A stretch of DNA of 64,000 nt from an uncultured Alphaproteobacteria bacterium (GTDB lineage: Bacteria > Pseudomonadota > Alphaproteobacteria > Micropepsales > Micropepsaceae): contig CADEFU010000005.1 of assembly GCA_902826695.1 (NCBI GenBank), forward strand, positions 130,746 to 194,745, read 5' to 3'. Numbering within the stretch: position 1 is the first letter of the stretch; every line of letters begins with the position of its first letter. Below are positions 1-8,462 of this stretch, in pieces. The notes below the pieces were generated by a model. The model made no database searches. It saw only the letters and a program-made list of their open reading frames with translations, and was not told the DNA's origin. Both the position numbers and the translations under genes were made by a program.

Positions 1-590
1 CCGCACGCCCAATCGAGCGCCTGGGTCAGCCGGTCGCCGCCCCAAAACACCTCGCCGTCCACGACGAACGACGGCGCGCCGATAATGCCGAGCTGAACCG
101 CGCGCTCGGCCTGCACGCGGAACGCATCTTTCGTCTCCTGCGCTTGCGCCGCGTGAAGCATTGGCGCCGGCACCTGCCCCATGTCGGACAGAACCTTCCC
201 GATCACGAACGGCGATGAGATGTCAGCATCGTCGACGAAGTTCGCGCCGTAGACGCGCCGCACGAACTCGCCCACCCAAGCCTCATCCGCAAACCGGCAG
301 GCAATGCGCGCCGCGAGCAAACTGCCGCGCGGAAACTGCGACGGCTTCTTAAGCGGCAATCCTTGCGCGGCACAGATGCGCGCGAGATCGCGCCACATAT
401 AGGCACCCTTCGCCGGATAGATGTTGAACGGCGAGTCGTTCCAACCCTGCGCCGCAAAGATGGGCCCCAGCAAAAACGACCGCCACTTCACCTCGACGCC
501 GCGCGCCTTCGCCGCCGCCTCGACCGCATGCGCCGCCGGATAGGAATACGTGCTCGCAAACTCGAACCAGAACTCGAGCGGCGCGGCCAT
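1..590 (-). CDS. DsbA-family 2-hydroxychromene-2-carboxylate isomerase-like protein, C-terminus cut by window edge
   Basis: The first 196 residues are present and the C-terminus runs off the left edge. The protein opens with a FWFEFASTYSYPA motif, typical of the thioredoxin-fold, glutathione-dependent isomerases related to NahD. A later GAPSFVVDGEVFWGGDRL segment is the conserved cis-proline and loop region of the same fold. The family isomerises hydroxychromene carboxylates in naphthalene breakdown, but many members have unknown substrates, so the reaction is inferred. The ATG overlaps the queF stop as TGATG, so it is probably the last gene of the queuosine operon here by position only. Confidence 0.8.
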   Translation of the reverse strand, partial: MAAPLEFWFEFASTYSYPAAHAVEAAAKARGVEVKWRSFLLGPIFAAQGWNDSPFNIYPAKGAYMWRDLARICAAQGLPLKKPSQFPRGSLLAARIACRFADEAWVGEFVRRVYGANFVDDADISSPFVIGKVLSDMGQVPAPMLHAAQAQETKDAFRVQAERAVQLGIIGAPSFVVDGEVFWGGDRLTQALDWAC

Positions 591-1045
591 CACCCTCTCC
601 CACGGTACGGCGCAACGCCCTGCTCCGGCACCCAGAGGCCAGAGGGCAGCTTCCCTGTCTGCCAGAACACGTCGATCGGCATACCGCCGCGCGGGTACCA
701 ATAGCCGCCGATGCGCAGCCACTTCGGCGCGATCGTCTCGATCAGCCGTTTGCCGATCGCAACCGTGCAGGCCTCATGAAAGCCGGCGTGATTGCGGTAG
801 GAGCTCAAGAACAGCTTCAACGACTTCGACTCGACGATCCACTTGCCCGGCGCATAGTCGATCACGAGATGCGCAAAGTCCGGCTGCCCCGTCACCGGGC
901 ACAGCGACGTGAACTCCGGCGCCGTGAAGCGCACGAGATAGTCCGTGTCCGCATGCGGATTGGGAACGCGCTCCAGCACCGCTTCCTCAGGCGATGCGGG
1001 AAGCTTTGTGGGTGCGCCCAGCTGCGTGAGTTTGTCCCTCGCCAT
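590..1045 (-). CDS. queF: NADPH-dependent 7-cyano-7-deazaguanine (preQ0) reductase
   Basis: This 151-residue protein is the short, single-domain QueF type. It reduces the nitrile of preQ0 to the amine of preQ1, the last free-base step before insertion into tRNA. The catalytic Cys49 sits in [14 protein letters not shown] with Asp56, and the QueF signature ESKSLK is at residues 72-77 followed by a conserved SYRNH. I chose the ATG at 1045 because it overlaps the queD stop as TGATG; a GTG one codon upstream is also possible. It lies in the queC-queE-queD-queF operon. Confidence 0.95.
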   Translation of the reverse strand: MARDKLTQLGAPTKLPASPEEAVLERVPNPHADTDYLVRFTAPEFTSLCPVTGQPDFAHLVIDYAPGKWIVESKSLKLFLSSYRNHAGFHEACTVAIGKRLIETIAPKWLRIGGYWYPRGGMPIDVFWQTGKLPSGLWVPEQGVAPYRGRG

Positions 1046-1410
1046 CACGCCCTCCGATAGGTCGCAGACTCGCCGAGCGAGTGGCGGCTGACCGTCACCG
1101 ACACAATCTCGGGCAGCGCACCCTTCAACTCGTCGAAGATGAACCGCGCCAACCGCTCCAACGTCGGCAGCTCAAGCCCCTTGATCTCGTTCAAAAGGTG
1201 ATGATCGAGCCGCCCGCGCAGATCGGCGACCGCCGCATCGACGTCGGCAAAGTCGCGGATCCAACCCTTCGCCGGATCGGGCGCACCTTCGAGCGTCACC
1301 GCCGCGGTGAACGAGTGCCCATGCATCCGCGAATTCGGATGGCCCTTCGGCGCCGTCGGCAAGAAATGCGCGGCATCGAAACGAAACTCTTTGGTGATAG
1401 AAAGCGTCAC
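1045..1410 (-). CDS. queD: 6-carboxytetrahydropterin synthase-like protein (QueD family)
   Basis: About 121 residues, with the PTPS/QueD fold motifs FDAAHFLP (zinc His15) and MHGHSF (zinc His30 and His32), and LDHHLLNE later. The enzyme turns dihydroneopterin triphosphate into carboxytetrahydropterin, the QueE substrate. The cysteine that E. coli QueD carries between GH and LHGH is absent: the sequence reads [10 protein letters not shown]. So the catalytic nucleophile is either supplied elsewhere or the protein is a divergent subtype. The start is a GTG. The GTG at 1410 overlaps the queE stop (GTGA); an in-frame GTG at 1425 would give a longer overlap. Confidence 0.85.
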   Translation of the reverse strand: MTLSITKEFRFDAAHFLPTAPKGHPNSRMHGHSFTAAVTLEGAPDPAKGWIRDFADVDAAVADLRGRLDHHLLNEIKGLELPTLERLARFIFDELKGALPEIVSVTVSRHSLGESATYRRA

Positions 1411-2045
1411 GGTATTCCAATCCACTTATGCGTCTGGACGCTCAAGCGCCAGCGCGGATGCTCCATGCAATAGCGCGCCGCGGCGCGCATGTTGTCTGCC
1501 GTTTTGTCGCCCCACATCGGCTGCAACAGAAAATTGTCGAAGGCGAGATCCTCGAACCGCTCCGGCTCCGCGCCGGCCTGCGGGTAAACGAGCTTCAACT
1601 CGTTGCCCCGCTTCTGTTTGAGCGGCGCCCCGGCCTTTGGGCTCACGCAAATCCAGTCGACGCCCTCTGGCGCGCGCAACGTCCCGTTCGTCTCGATCGC
1701 GATCTCGAACCCCGCCGCATGCACCGCGATGATCAGCGCCTCGTCCAACTGCAGCAGCGGCTCGCCGCCCGTGAACACGACATAGCGCTTCGCCCCGTCA
1801 TTGATCGCAGGCCATTGCACCGCAATCGCCCGCGCAAGATCGTCCGCCCGCTCGAACTTGCCACCGCCTTCGCCGTCGATCCCGACGAACGCCGTGTCGC
1901 AAAACGTGCAGACAGCCTCGGCACGATCCTCCTCGCGCCCGCTCCAAAGATTGCAACCCGCAAAGCGGCAGAACACGGCGGCACGTCCTGCCCGCATCCC
2001 CTCGCCCTGCAGCGTGTAGAAAATCTCTTTGACGGCGTAGGTCAT
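1407..2045 (-). CDS. queE: 7-carboxy-7-deazaguanine synthase, radical SAM enzyme
   Basis: A 212-residue radical SAM protein that contracts carboxytetrahydropterin to 7-carboxy-7-deazaguanine. The cluster cysteines are C31, C46 and C49, spaced C-x14-C-x2-C. This is the enlarged spacing known for one QueE subgroup, rather than C-x3-C-x2-C. The substrate-binding start FYTLQGEG and the FTGGEPLLQ motif (SAM-binding GGE) are clear, and so is the ETNGT motif. The ATG overlaps the queC stop as ATGA, showing translational coupling. Confidence 0.95.
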   Translation of the reverse strand: MTYAVKEIFYTLQGEGMRAGRAAVFCRFAGCNLWSGREEDRAEAVCTFCDTAFVGIDGEGGGKFERADDLARAIAVQWPAINDGAKRYVVFTGGEPLLQLDEALIIAVHAAGFEIAIETNGTLRAPEGVDWICVSPKAGAPLKQKRGNELKLVYPQAGAEPERFEDLAFDNFLLQPMWGDKTADNMRAAARYCMEHPRWRLSVQTHKWIGIP

Positions 2046-2749
2046 GGACGGCCGGCCTTGTACTGCGCCCAACCGTTCGCCCGAAGATCGCACGCCGGAC
2101 ACGCACCGCAGCCGTAACCCCACGCATGCCGCTTCGTGCGATCGCCGCGATAGCAAGAGTGCGTATCTTCGAGCAGCAACTCGACCAGCGCCGCGCCGCC
2201 CAACTCTTCGGCCAACGCCCACGTCGCCGCCTTGTCGAGCCACATCAACGGCGTGTCGATCACGAGGCGCGCGTCGAGCCCCAGATTGAGCGACGCCTGC
2301 AAGCTCTTCAGCGTGTCGTCGCGGCAATCGGGATAGCCCGAATAGTCGGTCTCGCACATGCCGCCGACCAGATGCTTGATACCGCGCCGGTAGGCGAGCG
2401 CCGCCGCCGCCGTGAAGAAGAAAATATTGCGCCCCGGCACGAACGTGGTGGGCAGGCCTTGTCTGCCCATCGTGATCTCGCCGTCGGAAGTCAGCGCCGT
2501 CTCGCCCAGGGACTTGATCACCGACATATCGATCAGGTGGTCGGCCCCAAGCTTCTCCGCCCACGCCGGAAACCGCGCCCGCAACCCCGCCGCGAATTTC
2601 GCCCGGCACTCGAGTTCCACCGCATGGCGCTGTCCGTAGGAGAACCCGACGGTCTCCACAGATGAGAAGCGCGCGAGCGCCCAGGCCAGGCAAGTTGCCG
2701 AATCTTGCCCTCCCGAAAACAAAACCAGCGCTTTGTTTCTCTCGCTCAA
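2042..2749 (-). CDS. queC: 7-cyano-7-deazaguanine (preQ0) synthase
   Basis: About 235 residues. QueC uses ATP and ammonia to convert 7-carboxy-7-deazaguanine to preQ0. The N-terminal PP-loop SGGQDS is intact and the zinc site C-x2-C-x2-C (CGACPAC with an upstream Cys) lies near the C-terminus. No ATG precedes the PP-loop. The TTG at 2749 has a GGCGGA stretch about eight bases upstream and gives [17 protein letters not shown]; a TTG at 2773 would add eight residues. It is the first gene of the queC-queE-queD-queF operon and is divergent from the synthase III gene. Confidence 0.93.
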   Translation of the reverse strand: MSERNKALVLFSGGQDSATCLAWALARFSSVETVGFSYGQRHAVELECRAKFAAGLRARFPAWAEKLGADHLIDMSVIKSLGETALTSDGEITMGRQGLPTTFVPGRNIFFFTAAAALAYRRGIKHLVGGMCETDYSGYPDCRDDTLKSLQASLNLGLDARLVIDTPLMWLDKAATWALAEELGGAALVELLLEDTHSCYRGDRTKRHAWGYGCGACPACDLRANGWAQYKAGRP

Positions 2750-2847
2750 CGTAGCGTCCGCCGCAGTGCACAATGGCGCGCAACATGGGGGGATGCGAGC
2801 GCACGCGCAATGGGATAAAGAGCCTCAACGAACACACGAGGGTTAAC

Positions 2848-3972
2848 GTGACGGCCATCGCGATCAGCGGCACCGGACTCTACACGCCACCGAATGCGAT
2901 CAGCAACGAAGAGCTGGTCGCCTCTTTCAACGCTTACGTAAAGAAGTTCAACGCCGCGAACGCGACCGAGATCGCCGCCGGCAAGGCCCAGCCGTTGCAG
3001 GAGTCGAGCGTCGAGTTCGTCGTCAAAGCGTCCGGCATCAAAAGCCGCTTTGTCGTGGAGAAGGACCACATCCTAAACCCCGACGTGATGCGCCCTAACA
3101 TCCCCGAACGCCCGAACGACCAACTTTCGATCCTCGCCGAAATGGGCGTGACCGCAGCCAAGGAAGCGCTCGCCCGCGCAGGCAAGAAGCCCAGCGACAT
3201 CGACTGCGTCCTCGTCGCCTGCTCGAACCTGCAACGCGCCTATCCCGCAATCGCAATCGAAGTGCAAAACGCGCTTGGGTGTCCGGGCTTTGCGTTCGAC
3301 ATGAATGTCGCCTGCTCGTCGGCGACGTTCGGCATGCAAGCCGCCGCCGACATGATCCGCGCCGGCAACGCGCGCGCGGCGCTCGTCGTCAATCCTGAGA
3401 TCTGCTCCGGTCACCTGAACTTCCGCGACCGCGACAGCCACTTCATCTTCGGCGACGTCGCGACCGCGATCGTCCTCGAACCTGCAAACATCGCCAAAGG
3501 CCCGCACGCCTGGGAGATCTTAGGCACCCGCCTGAAGACGCAGTTCTCGAACAACATCCGCAACAATTTCGGCTTCTTGAACCGCACCGCGCCCGAAGGC
3601 GTCGGCAAACCCGACAAGCTCTTCGTCCAGGAAGGCCGCAAGGTCTTCAAAGAAGTCTGCCCCATGGTCGCCGAACTGATCGTGAGCCACCTCGCCGACG
3701 AAAACATCGCGCCGGAATCCTTGAAGCGCCTCTGGCTCCACCAAGCGAACCAGAACATGAACGACTTCATCGCAAGGCGCGTCCTCGGCCGCGACCCGAA
3801 ACCCGGCGAAAGCCCGGTCATCCTCGACACCTACGCCAACACAAGCTCCGCCGGCTCGATCATCGCCTTCCACAAATATTCGGACGATCTGAAACGAGAC
3901 AACCTCGGCGTCATCTGCTCCTTCGGCGCGGGTTATTCGGCCGGCAGCGTGATCGTGAAAAAGCTACACTGA
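2848..3972 (+). CDS. beta-ketoacyl-ACP synthase III family protein (PA3286-like)
   Basis: A 374-residue thiolase-fold condensing enzyme. The Cys-His-Asn triad is visible as C156 in NVACSSAT, H298 in LWLHQAN and N331 in TYANTSSAGS. The opening ISGTGLYTPPNAISNEELV and the insert after it match the longer FabH-like subfamily typified by Pseudomonas PA3286, which starts fatty-acid synthesis from acyl-CoA shunted from beta-oxidation, rather than housekeeping FabH. I chose GTG 2848 because a GAGGG ribosome-binding site lies just upstream; an ATG at 2773 would add 25 unconserved residues. The substrate is inferred. Confidence 0.85.
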   Translation: MTAIAISGTGLYTPPNAISNEELVASFNAYVKKFNAANATEIAAGKAQPLQESSVEFVVKASGIKSRFVVEKDHILNPDVMRPNIPERPNDQLSILAEMGVTAAKEALARAGKKPSDIDCVLVACSNLQRAYPAIAIEVQNALGCPGFAFDMNVACSSATFGMQAAADMIRAGNARAALVVNPEICSGHLNFRDRDSHFIFGDVATAIVLEPANIAKGPHAWEILGTRLKTQFSNNIRNNFGFLNRTAPEGVGKPDKLFVQEGRKVFKEVCPMVAELIVSHLADENIAPESLKRLWLHQANQNMNDFIARRVLGRDPKPGESPVILDTYANTSSAGSIIAFHKYSDDLKRDNLGVICSFGAGYSAGSVIVKKLH

Positions 3973-4034
3973 CCGGTTGCTTTGGTGGGAGGCGGCAACA
4001 CCATGAGGCGCTGCGCTTCCTCCTCACCAAACCC

Positions 4035-4958
4035 ATGACCCTCCGCAAAGCGCAACACAGCGACATCCCCCGCATCGCCGCGCTCATCGGCTCCGAGCGA
4101 CACGTAACCCTTTCGAACGCGCCGGCCGCAATCGAAGCGCAGATCAAGCGTGACTTGGATACCGGCCAGTTCGAGTGGGTCGTCGCCGGCACAAGCGATG
4201 ACATTGCAGTCGCGCGCATCGCCGTCATTCCCCCGCCGCCGATCTACGACCTGAAAGGCGGGCTCGCAGGTATCGTTCTAGGCACCTGGCGGGTAACAGA
4301 CATCGAACCGATCGATAGGCATTTGCGCGACCGCGGCGCAGCGGTGCTCGTCATGGACTGCGCCGCGAACGATGAGTCGAAACGAAGCCAACTCAAGGCA
4401 CGCAGCTACATCGCCACCACCCACTACATGCTCAAGACCGATATCGCTCCGCAGGCACCGGCACCGACGGTTCGCGCCGCTACCGAAGCGGACATCCCCA
4501 CGCTCGTCGCCTTCAACCGCGAAGGCCGCGATCGGCTACACGAAGCGAACCCCGACTTCTGGACGTCGCACCCCGATGCCGACGCACGCTTCGCGCTCTG
4601 GATGAAGCTCAGCCTCACCATGCGCGACCGCGCGATACTCGTGAGCGAAAATGCGGGACACCCCACGGGCTTCGTCATCGCCCAGCCGCCAAGCCCGATC
4701 CAAGTCCCGATCGCGCTCGACGACGCGAAGATCGGCGTGATCGACGACTTCCACTGCCCATCGTTCGGAGCATCCTTGCGGGACCCGCAAGACCCCGCCC
4801 CCGCGCGCGAACTCCTTACGGCTGCCGAGACCGTGCTTCAGGAGCGCGCCAAAACTGCCGCAATCGTCATATGCCCGGCAGCCTGGGCCGCCAAATTTCA
4901 ACTTCTCGAACAGACGGGCTACAAGACCCTACACACATGGTTTGCTCGGCCAGCTTAA
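4035..4958 (+). CDS. Tandem GNAT-type acetyltransferase domain protein
   Basis: 307 residues with two GNAT-like modules. The first starts TLRKAQHSDIPRIAALI and the second starts about residue 150 with TVRAATEADIPTLVAF, each the beta1-alpha1 opening of the fold. The acetyl-CoA loop (Q/RxxGxG/A) is poorly preserved in both halves, so activity is uncertain. The substrate is unknown. It follows the condensing enzyme on the same strand after a 62-base gap, and the SnoaL-like gene follows 32 bases downstream. Confidence 0.6.
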   Translation: MTLRKAQHSDIPRIAALIGSERHVTLSNAPAAIEAQIKRDLDTGQFEWVVAGTSDDIAVARIAVIPPPPIYDLKGGLAGIVLGTWRVTDIEPIDRHLRDRGAAVLVMDCAANDESKRSQLKARSYIATTHYMLKTDIAPQAPAPTVRAATEADIPTLVAFNREGRDRLHEANPDFWTSHPDADARFALWMKLSLTMRDRAILVSENAGHPTGFVIAQPPSPIQVPIALDDAKIGVIDDFHCPSFGASLRDPQDPAPARELLTAAETVLQERAKTAAIVICPAAWAAKFQLLEQTGYKTLHTWFARPA

Positions 4959-4990
4959 CGCACAGCGGCAACGCCACTCAGGGATCACCA

Positions 4991-5446
4991 ATGAAAACAC
5001 TACTGCTAGCCGTCGCGTTCACTATACTCGCCGCAACCATGGCCCATGCAACTCCCATCACCGACAAAGATCTCGCAACCGTGCTCGACGCGCACGTGAA
5101 GGCCGTTCAAGCGCGCGACCTCGCTGCACTCGAGAAGACGATAACGACGGGCGAGATGCTGGATCTCATTTTGCCGAACGGCCACCGGATGACCACGCGC
5201 GCGCAATTCGTGGATATGCACCGCGAGTGGTTTGCGGAAACGAACTGGACCTGGTCGTTGGAGACCGTCGCCGTCGCCGAGGCGAAGGATATGGCGGTTG
5301 TTACCGCACGCACGCGCTACGAGGAGCGCGATGGCGACAAGTCCGTCGTCGCCGAAGGTTGGCTCTCCCTCACGTTCCGGCGGGAAGCGGCCGGCTGGCG
5401 CCTCGTCCACGACCAAAACACGCCGATAAGAAAACCTAACCCCTAA
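4991..5446 (+). CDS. Exported SnoaL-like / DUF4440-type protein
   Basis: 151 residues with a clear signal peptide (MKTLLLAVAFTILAATMAHA, cleavage after AHA). The mature part has the NTF2-fold layout of SnoaL-like proteins: a helix around VLDAHVKAVQARDLAALEKT, then strands ending in WLSLTFRREAAGWRLVHDQ, where the tryptophan and terminal H-x-Q are typical. Members bind small ligands or help hydrolysis; no catalytic residue can be assigned here. I rejected upstream ATGs because they would bury the signal peptide. Confidence 0.65.
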   Translation: MKTLLLAVAFTILAATMAHATPITDKDLATVLDAHVKAVQARDLAALEKTITTGEMLDLILPNGHRMTTRAQFVDMHREWFAETNWTWSLETVAVAEAKDMAVVTARTRYEERDGDKSVVAEGWLSLTFRREAAGWRLVHDQNTPIRKPNP

Positions 5447-5497
5447 GCGATTGCGCAGAGCAACACCCGGCGCGCCAACTCAGCGAACAATCGGCGC

Positions 5498-5526
5498 TTG
5501 ACAAAGTACTTTGTAATACAAAGTAT
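5498..5526 (+). promoter_or_regulatory. Sigma-70-like promoter of the DUF2306/membrane/HTH operon
   Basis: A perfect -35 TTGACA (5498-5503) is followed after 17 bases by AAGTAT (5521-5526) as the -10. This would start transcription near 5533, about 20 bases before the chosen ATG at 5554. The whole promoter is covered by the repeated operator half-sites. Confidence 0.65.
5501..5525. promoter_or_regulatory. Operator of three alternating half-sites ACAAAGTA / TACTTTGT / ACAAAGTA
   Basis: Half-sites lie at 5501-5508, 5507-5514 and 5518-5525. The first two make a perfect 14-base palindrome, and the last two make an 8-base inverted repeat around AAT. They cover the spacer and -10 of the promoter. 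A repressor bound here would block RNA polymerase. The likeliest binder is the winged-helix protein encoded third in the operon (6580-6879), which is inference. Confidence 0.7.
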
Positions 5527-5553
5527 ATGGCCAGCACACGCACAAGGCAATCA

Positions 5554-5958
5554 ATGAACCTCGCGCCCGTCCTCGACGCCTCGCTCCCGATCCAGATCCA
5601 CCTGGCGACAATCGTCCCGGCGTTTCTGATCGGCACCTGGATGATCTTCGCCTCGCGCAAAGGCAGCACCGCACATCGGGCGTTCGGTTACCTCTATCTC
5701 GCCCTGATGACAGTGACCGCAATCGCAGCGCTGTTCATCCATGAAGCCAATCCAAGCGGCCCGTTCGGCTGGAGTTGGATTCACCTGTTCGTGCCCTTGA
5801 CGCTGTTCGGCGTGTACGGCGCGATCGTCACCGCACGCACCCACGATGTTCGCGGTCACCGCAATTCGATGCTCGGCGTCTACTTCGGCGGAATGATGAT
5901 CGCAGGCGGGCTCGCGTTCTTGCCCGGGCGCATCATGCACACGCTTTTCTTCGGCTAG
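5554..5958 (+). CDS. DUF2306-like small membrane protein
   Basis: 134 residues with four predicted membrane helices, beginning LPIQIHLATIVPAFLIGTWMIF and ending at the GVYFGGMMIAGGLAF helix. Conserved features are a histidine in the first helix (QIHLA), an H-R-x-x-GY loop (HRAFGYLY), and R/H-rich RGHRNSML before the last helix. These recur in DUF2306 proteins of unknown function. ATG 5554 is chosen because AAGG lies seven bases upstream; an ATG at 5527 would sit inside the promoter. It is the first gene of a three-gene operon with a likely autorepressor. Confidence 0.65.
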   Translation: MNLAPVLDASLPIQIHLATIVPAFLIGTWMIFASRKGSTAHRAFGYLYLALMTVTAIAALFIHEANPSGPFGWSWIHLFVPLTLFGVYGAIVTARTHDVRGHRNSMLGVYFGGMMIAGGLAFLPGRIMHTLFFG

Positions 5959-5980
5959 GATCTCAAACGGGGACACCCAC

Positions 5981-6583
5981 ATGACCAAACCATCGCTCGC
6001 CGACGACGTGGACTATCTGCGCGAACTAGCGGAATCGGGCGCAACCGGCGCGCCGAGCGGCGGCAAGTACTTCCTGGTCTGGGCGGTGGTTGTGACGGTC
6101 GGGCTGATCCTCACCTACGCCGCGGTGACGAAAAGCCTGCCGCTGGCACCCGATCAACTGAACTATGTTTGGGCCGCCGTGCTCGCCGCAGGCTGGGTCG
6201 CCTCTTTCTTGATGGGCAGCACCGACGGCGCTCGGCCCGAGTCCGCGCGTTTCGCCAACCGGCTGACCAGCGCCATGTGGATCGCGGCCGGCATCGGCCT
6301 TACCGCCGTCTGGGCGGGCCTTGCGCTCAGCGGCGTCGCCAGCCAAGCGCTCATGATGCCCATCGCGGCCGCCGTCAGTGGTGTCGCTACCGTCGCCAGC
6401 GCCATCATCTTCCGCATCCGCTGGCTCTATGTGATTGCCGTCGCCTGGTGGATCGTCGCCTTCACGTCGTTCTTCCTGCTCGACCGGATCGAGTTCATCC
6501 TGTTCTCGGCCGCAGCGATCCTCCTGTTGCAGGGCGGCACGGGCCTCGCGCTCGTCCTCGCCGAGCGGCGCCGCACCGCGTGA
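5981..6583 (+). CDS. Uncharacterised membrane protein, about six transmembrane helices
   Basis: 200 residues. A charged N-terminus (DDVDYLRELAESG) precedes roughly six hydrophobic segments: YFLVWAVVVTVGLILTYAAV, LNYVWAAVLAAGWVASFLMG, SAMWIAAGIGLTAVWAGLAL, a further small-residue-rich helix, LYVIAVAWWIVAFTSFFLL and ILFSAAAILLLQGGTGLAL. I do not recognise a named family. Its stop overlaps the GTG start of the winged-helix gene (GTGA). The pairing suggests the regulator controls this membrane protein, perhaps in envelope or drug stress. Confidence 0.6.
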   Translation: MTKPSLADDVDYLRELAESGATGAPSGGKYFLVWAVVVTVGLILTYAAVTKSLPLAPDQLNYVWAAVLAAGWVASFLMGSTDGARPESARFANRLTSAMWIAAGIGLTAVWAGLALSGVASQALMMPIAAAVSGVATVASAIIFRIRWLYVIAVAWWIVAFTSFFLLDRIEFILFSAAAILLLQGGTGLALVLAERRRTA

Positions 6584-6879
6584 GTGCCTTCGACCACAAC
6601 GCGCTCGACGACGTGATCCACGGCCGCGCGCGGTTGGGCATCATGGCATATTTAAGCACCGCGGATGCGGCCGACTTTGTCTCGCTTCGCGACGCGCTGG
6701 CCTTGTCCGACGGCAATCTTTCGACCCATGTCGCCAAGCTCGAAGACGCGGGCTACGTACGCACGAAAAAGAGCTTCGCTGGAAAAAAGCCCCAGACGAC
6801 GGTCGTCCTGACCGAAGCTGGCCGCCGGGCTTACACAGCCTACCTCGATCAGTTGAAACGCCTGCTCCAGCGCGGCTAA
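6580..6879 (+). CDS. Winged-helix transcriptional regulator (HTH_34 / MarR-like, single domain)
   Basis: 99 residues forming a compact winged helix. RARLGIMAYL is helix 1, ALALSDGNLSTHVAKLEDAGYV is the turn and recognition helix, and KKPQTTVVLTEAGRRAYTAYLDQL is the wing and last helix. This matches the small PF13601-type regulators that often sit next to membrane proteins. GTG 6580 overlaps the previous stop. By position it should bind the triple half-site operator at 5501-5525 and repress its own operon; binding is inferred. Confidence 0.8.
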   Translation: MSAFDHNALDDVIHGRARLGIMAYLSTADAADFVSLRDALALSDGNLSTHVAKLEDAGYVRTKKSFAGKKPQTTVVLTEAGRRAYTAYLDQLKRLLQRG

Positions 6880-6944
6880 CCTCACAATCTTGTCAGTGCA
6901 CTCGCCGCGATGTCCGGCTAGCTTACCTGTGAAAGTGGGGGCAG

Positions 6945-8075
6945 ATGAAATCCGTTCTACGCCGATCGTTGGTCCTATTCGCACTCGTGCTGGCAACACC
7001 CGCCGCACACGCCGACGCCGAGCTTCAGGCCTTCGTCGAACAGACGCTCGCCAAAGCGCGCGACCAGCACAAACTCCCCGGCATCGCCGCACTCGTGCAA
7101 GTGGGTGACAGGATCGAAGCGGAAGTAGCTCTCGGCCAGCGTGCCAACGGCCGCCCGGAACCGGTCACAAAGGACGACCGCTGGCATATCGGCTCCGACA
7201 CGAAGGCGTTTACGGCCACGCTAATTGCCCGCCTCGTCGAACAGGGAAAACTTCGCTTCGAAGACACAATGGCCGACGCGTTCCCGCAACTCGCGTCCGC
7301 GATGAACCCCGCATACCGCGCGGTGACGATCACACAACTCTTGAGCCATACGGCGGGCCTGCCGCCGCTGACCGACGACAAGGAGCTCGGCCCCTTCTAC
7401 GCGGCGACGAAGGGTGTTGCCGACCTCCCCGCACAGCGTGCCGCGGTCGCGCGCACCTACCTGACGATGGCACCGGCCTCGAAGATTGGCGAATTCGCCT
7501 ACTCGAACCTCGGCTTCATCGTCGCAGGCGCCATCGCCGAAGCGCGCATGGGCAAAGCATGGGAGGATTTGGTCCGCGAACAGATCTTCCTGCCACTTGG
7601 CATCGCCAACGCAGGATTCGGCGCGCCCGGAACACCGGGCAAGGTCGACCAGCCCCAAGGTCACGACGGCCGTCGCCCGCTCGACCCGGGCAGCAAGGAC
7701 GCCGACAACCCGCCCGCAATCGGCCCAGCTGGCACGATCAACATCACGCTGACGGACTGGATGCTATTCGCGCAAGACCAGCTCGCGGGCGTGCACGGCC
7801 GCGGCAAGTTGCTCAAGCCTGAGACCTACCGCAAGCTCCACACACCCGTTGCGGGCATCTATGCGCTCGGTTGGGGTGCGAAGCTGGCGCCCGACGGCGC
7901 GCCGCTGATCCTCGCGCACTCGGGCAGCAACGGCTATTGGCTCGCCGACATCAAGATCATGCCGAAGAAGCGCATGATCTTCCTGATCGCGATGAACACC
8001 GGGGACGAGGGCGCCAACACGGCAGTGCAGGACATCAACGCCGCGCTGCGCGAGCGTCTGAAGCCGTTCGATTGA
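6945..8075 (+). CDS. Exported serine hydrolase of the beta-lactamase / penicillin-binding protein fold
   Basis: 376 residues with a signal peptide ending near AHADAELQ. The three active-site elements of class C beta-lactamase-type enzymes are present: S-x-x-K as SDTK in HIGSDTKAFTATLIARL, Y-x-N as YSN in EFAYSNLGFIVAGA, and H-x-G as HSG in LAHSGSNGYW. This matches PF00144 esterases, peptidases and beta-lactamases, so the substrate cannot be told. It lies alone on the plus strand, 65 bases after the HTH gene and convergent with the 8086 gene. Confidence 0.85.
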   Translation: MKSVLRRSLVLFALVLATPAAHADAELQAFVEQTLAKARDQHKLPGIAALVQVGDRIEAEVALGQRANGRPEPVTKDDRWHIGSDTKAFTATLIARLVEQGKLRFEDTMADAFPQLASAMNPAYRAVTITQLLSHTAGLPPLTDDKELGPFYAATKGVADLPAQRAAVARTYLTMAPASKIGEFAYSNLGFIVAGAIAEARMGKAWEDLVREQIFLPLGIANAGFGAPGTPGKVDQPQGHDGRRPLDPGSKDADNPPAIGPAGTINITLTDWMLFAQDQLAGVHGRGKLLKPETYRKLHTPVAGIYALGWGAKLAPDGAPLILAHSGSNGYWLADIKIMPKKRMIFLIAMNTGDEGANTAVQDINAALRERLKPFD

Positions 8076-8085
8076 CGCGAGCGCT

Positions 8086-8451
8086 TTAGGCCGCGCGCAC
8101 GCCCACGACCCTGAACGTCCGCATCACACCGTCATGCTCGGTGATCGAAAGATATTCACCCTGCTTGATCGAGTGCCGGTCGAGTTTGTAGAGCGGCTCA
8201 TCGTCGTCCGTGCCGGATTTGTCGTAGTCGAAGTGCCAGCCGCGCCCCACGTCGATGAGAAACCCGTTCTCGTCGTCCTCGCCGGCGGTGAAGCGGCGCA
8301 CGGTGCACTTCGCCTTGTTCTTCTTCCACTCCTCCGCACTCAGGTGCCCCTGCGCATCGAGCGGCGCCACAAACTCATAGCCGTGCCGGGCGCTACCGTC
8401 GGGATGCTCTTTCGAACGCGCAAGCTCGAGGCGAACATGAAAAAGCGCCAT
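8086..8451 (-). CDS. Conserved hypothetical protein
   Basis: 121 residues, charged, with no signal peptide or membrane segment. It begins FHVRLELARSKEHPDGSARHGYEF and carries an acidic middle (GEDDENGF, SGTDDDEPLY) and two tryptophans. I do not recognise a domain. Codon use and GC content look like its neighbours, so it appears a genuine resident gene. It ends 10 bases from the hydrolase stop (convergent), and it follows the universal stress gene by 11 bases on the same strand, so the two may be co-transcribed. Confidence 0.6.
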   Translation of the reverse strand: MALFHVRLELARSKEHPDGSARHGYEFVAPLDAQGHLSAEEWKKNKAKCTVRRFTAGEDDENGFLIDVGRGWHFDYDKSGTDDDEPLYKLDRHSIKQGEYLSITEHDGVMRTFRVVGVRAA

Positions 8452-8462
8452 CTGTCTCTCCG

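Noticed and set aside
2750..2847. Possible preQ1 riboswitch upstream of queC
   Set aside because: The short gap has no preQ1-type hairpin with an A-rich tail, and queC starts within a few dozen bases of the divergent gene.
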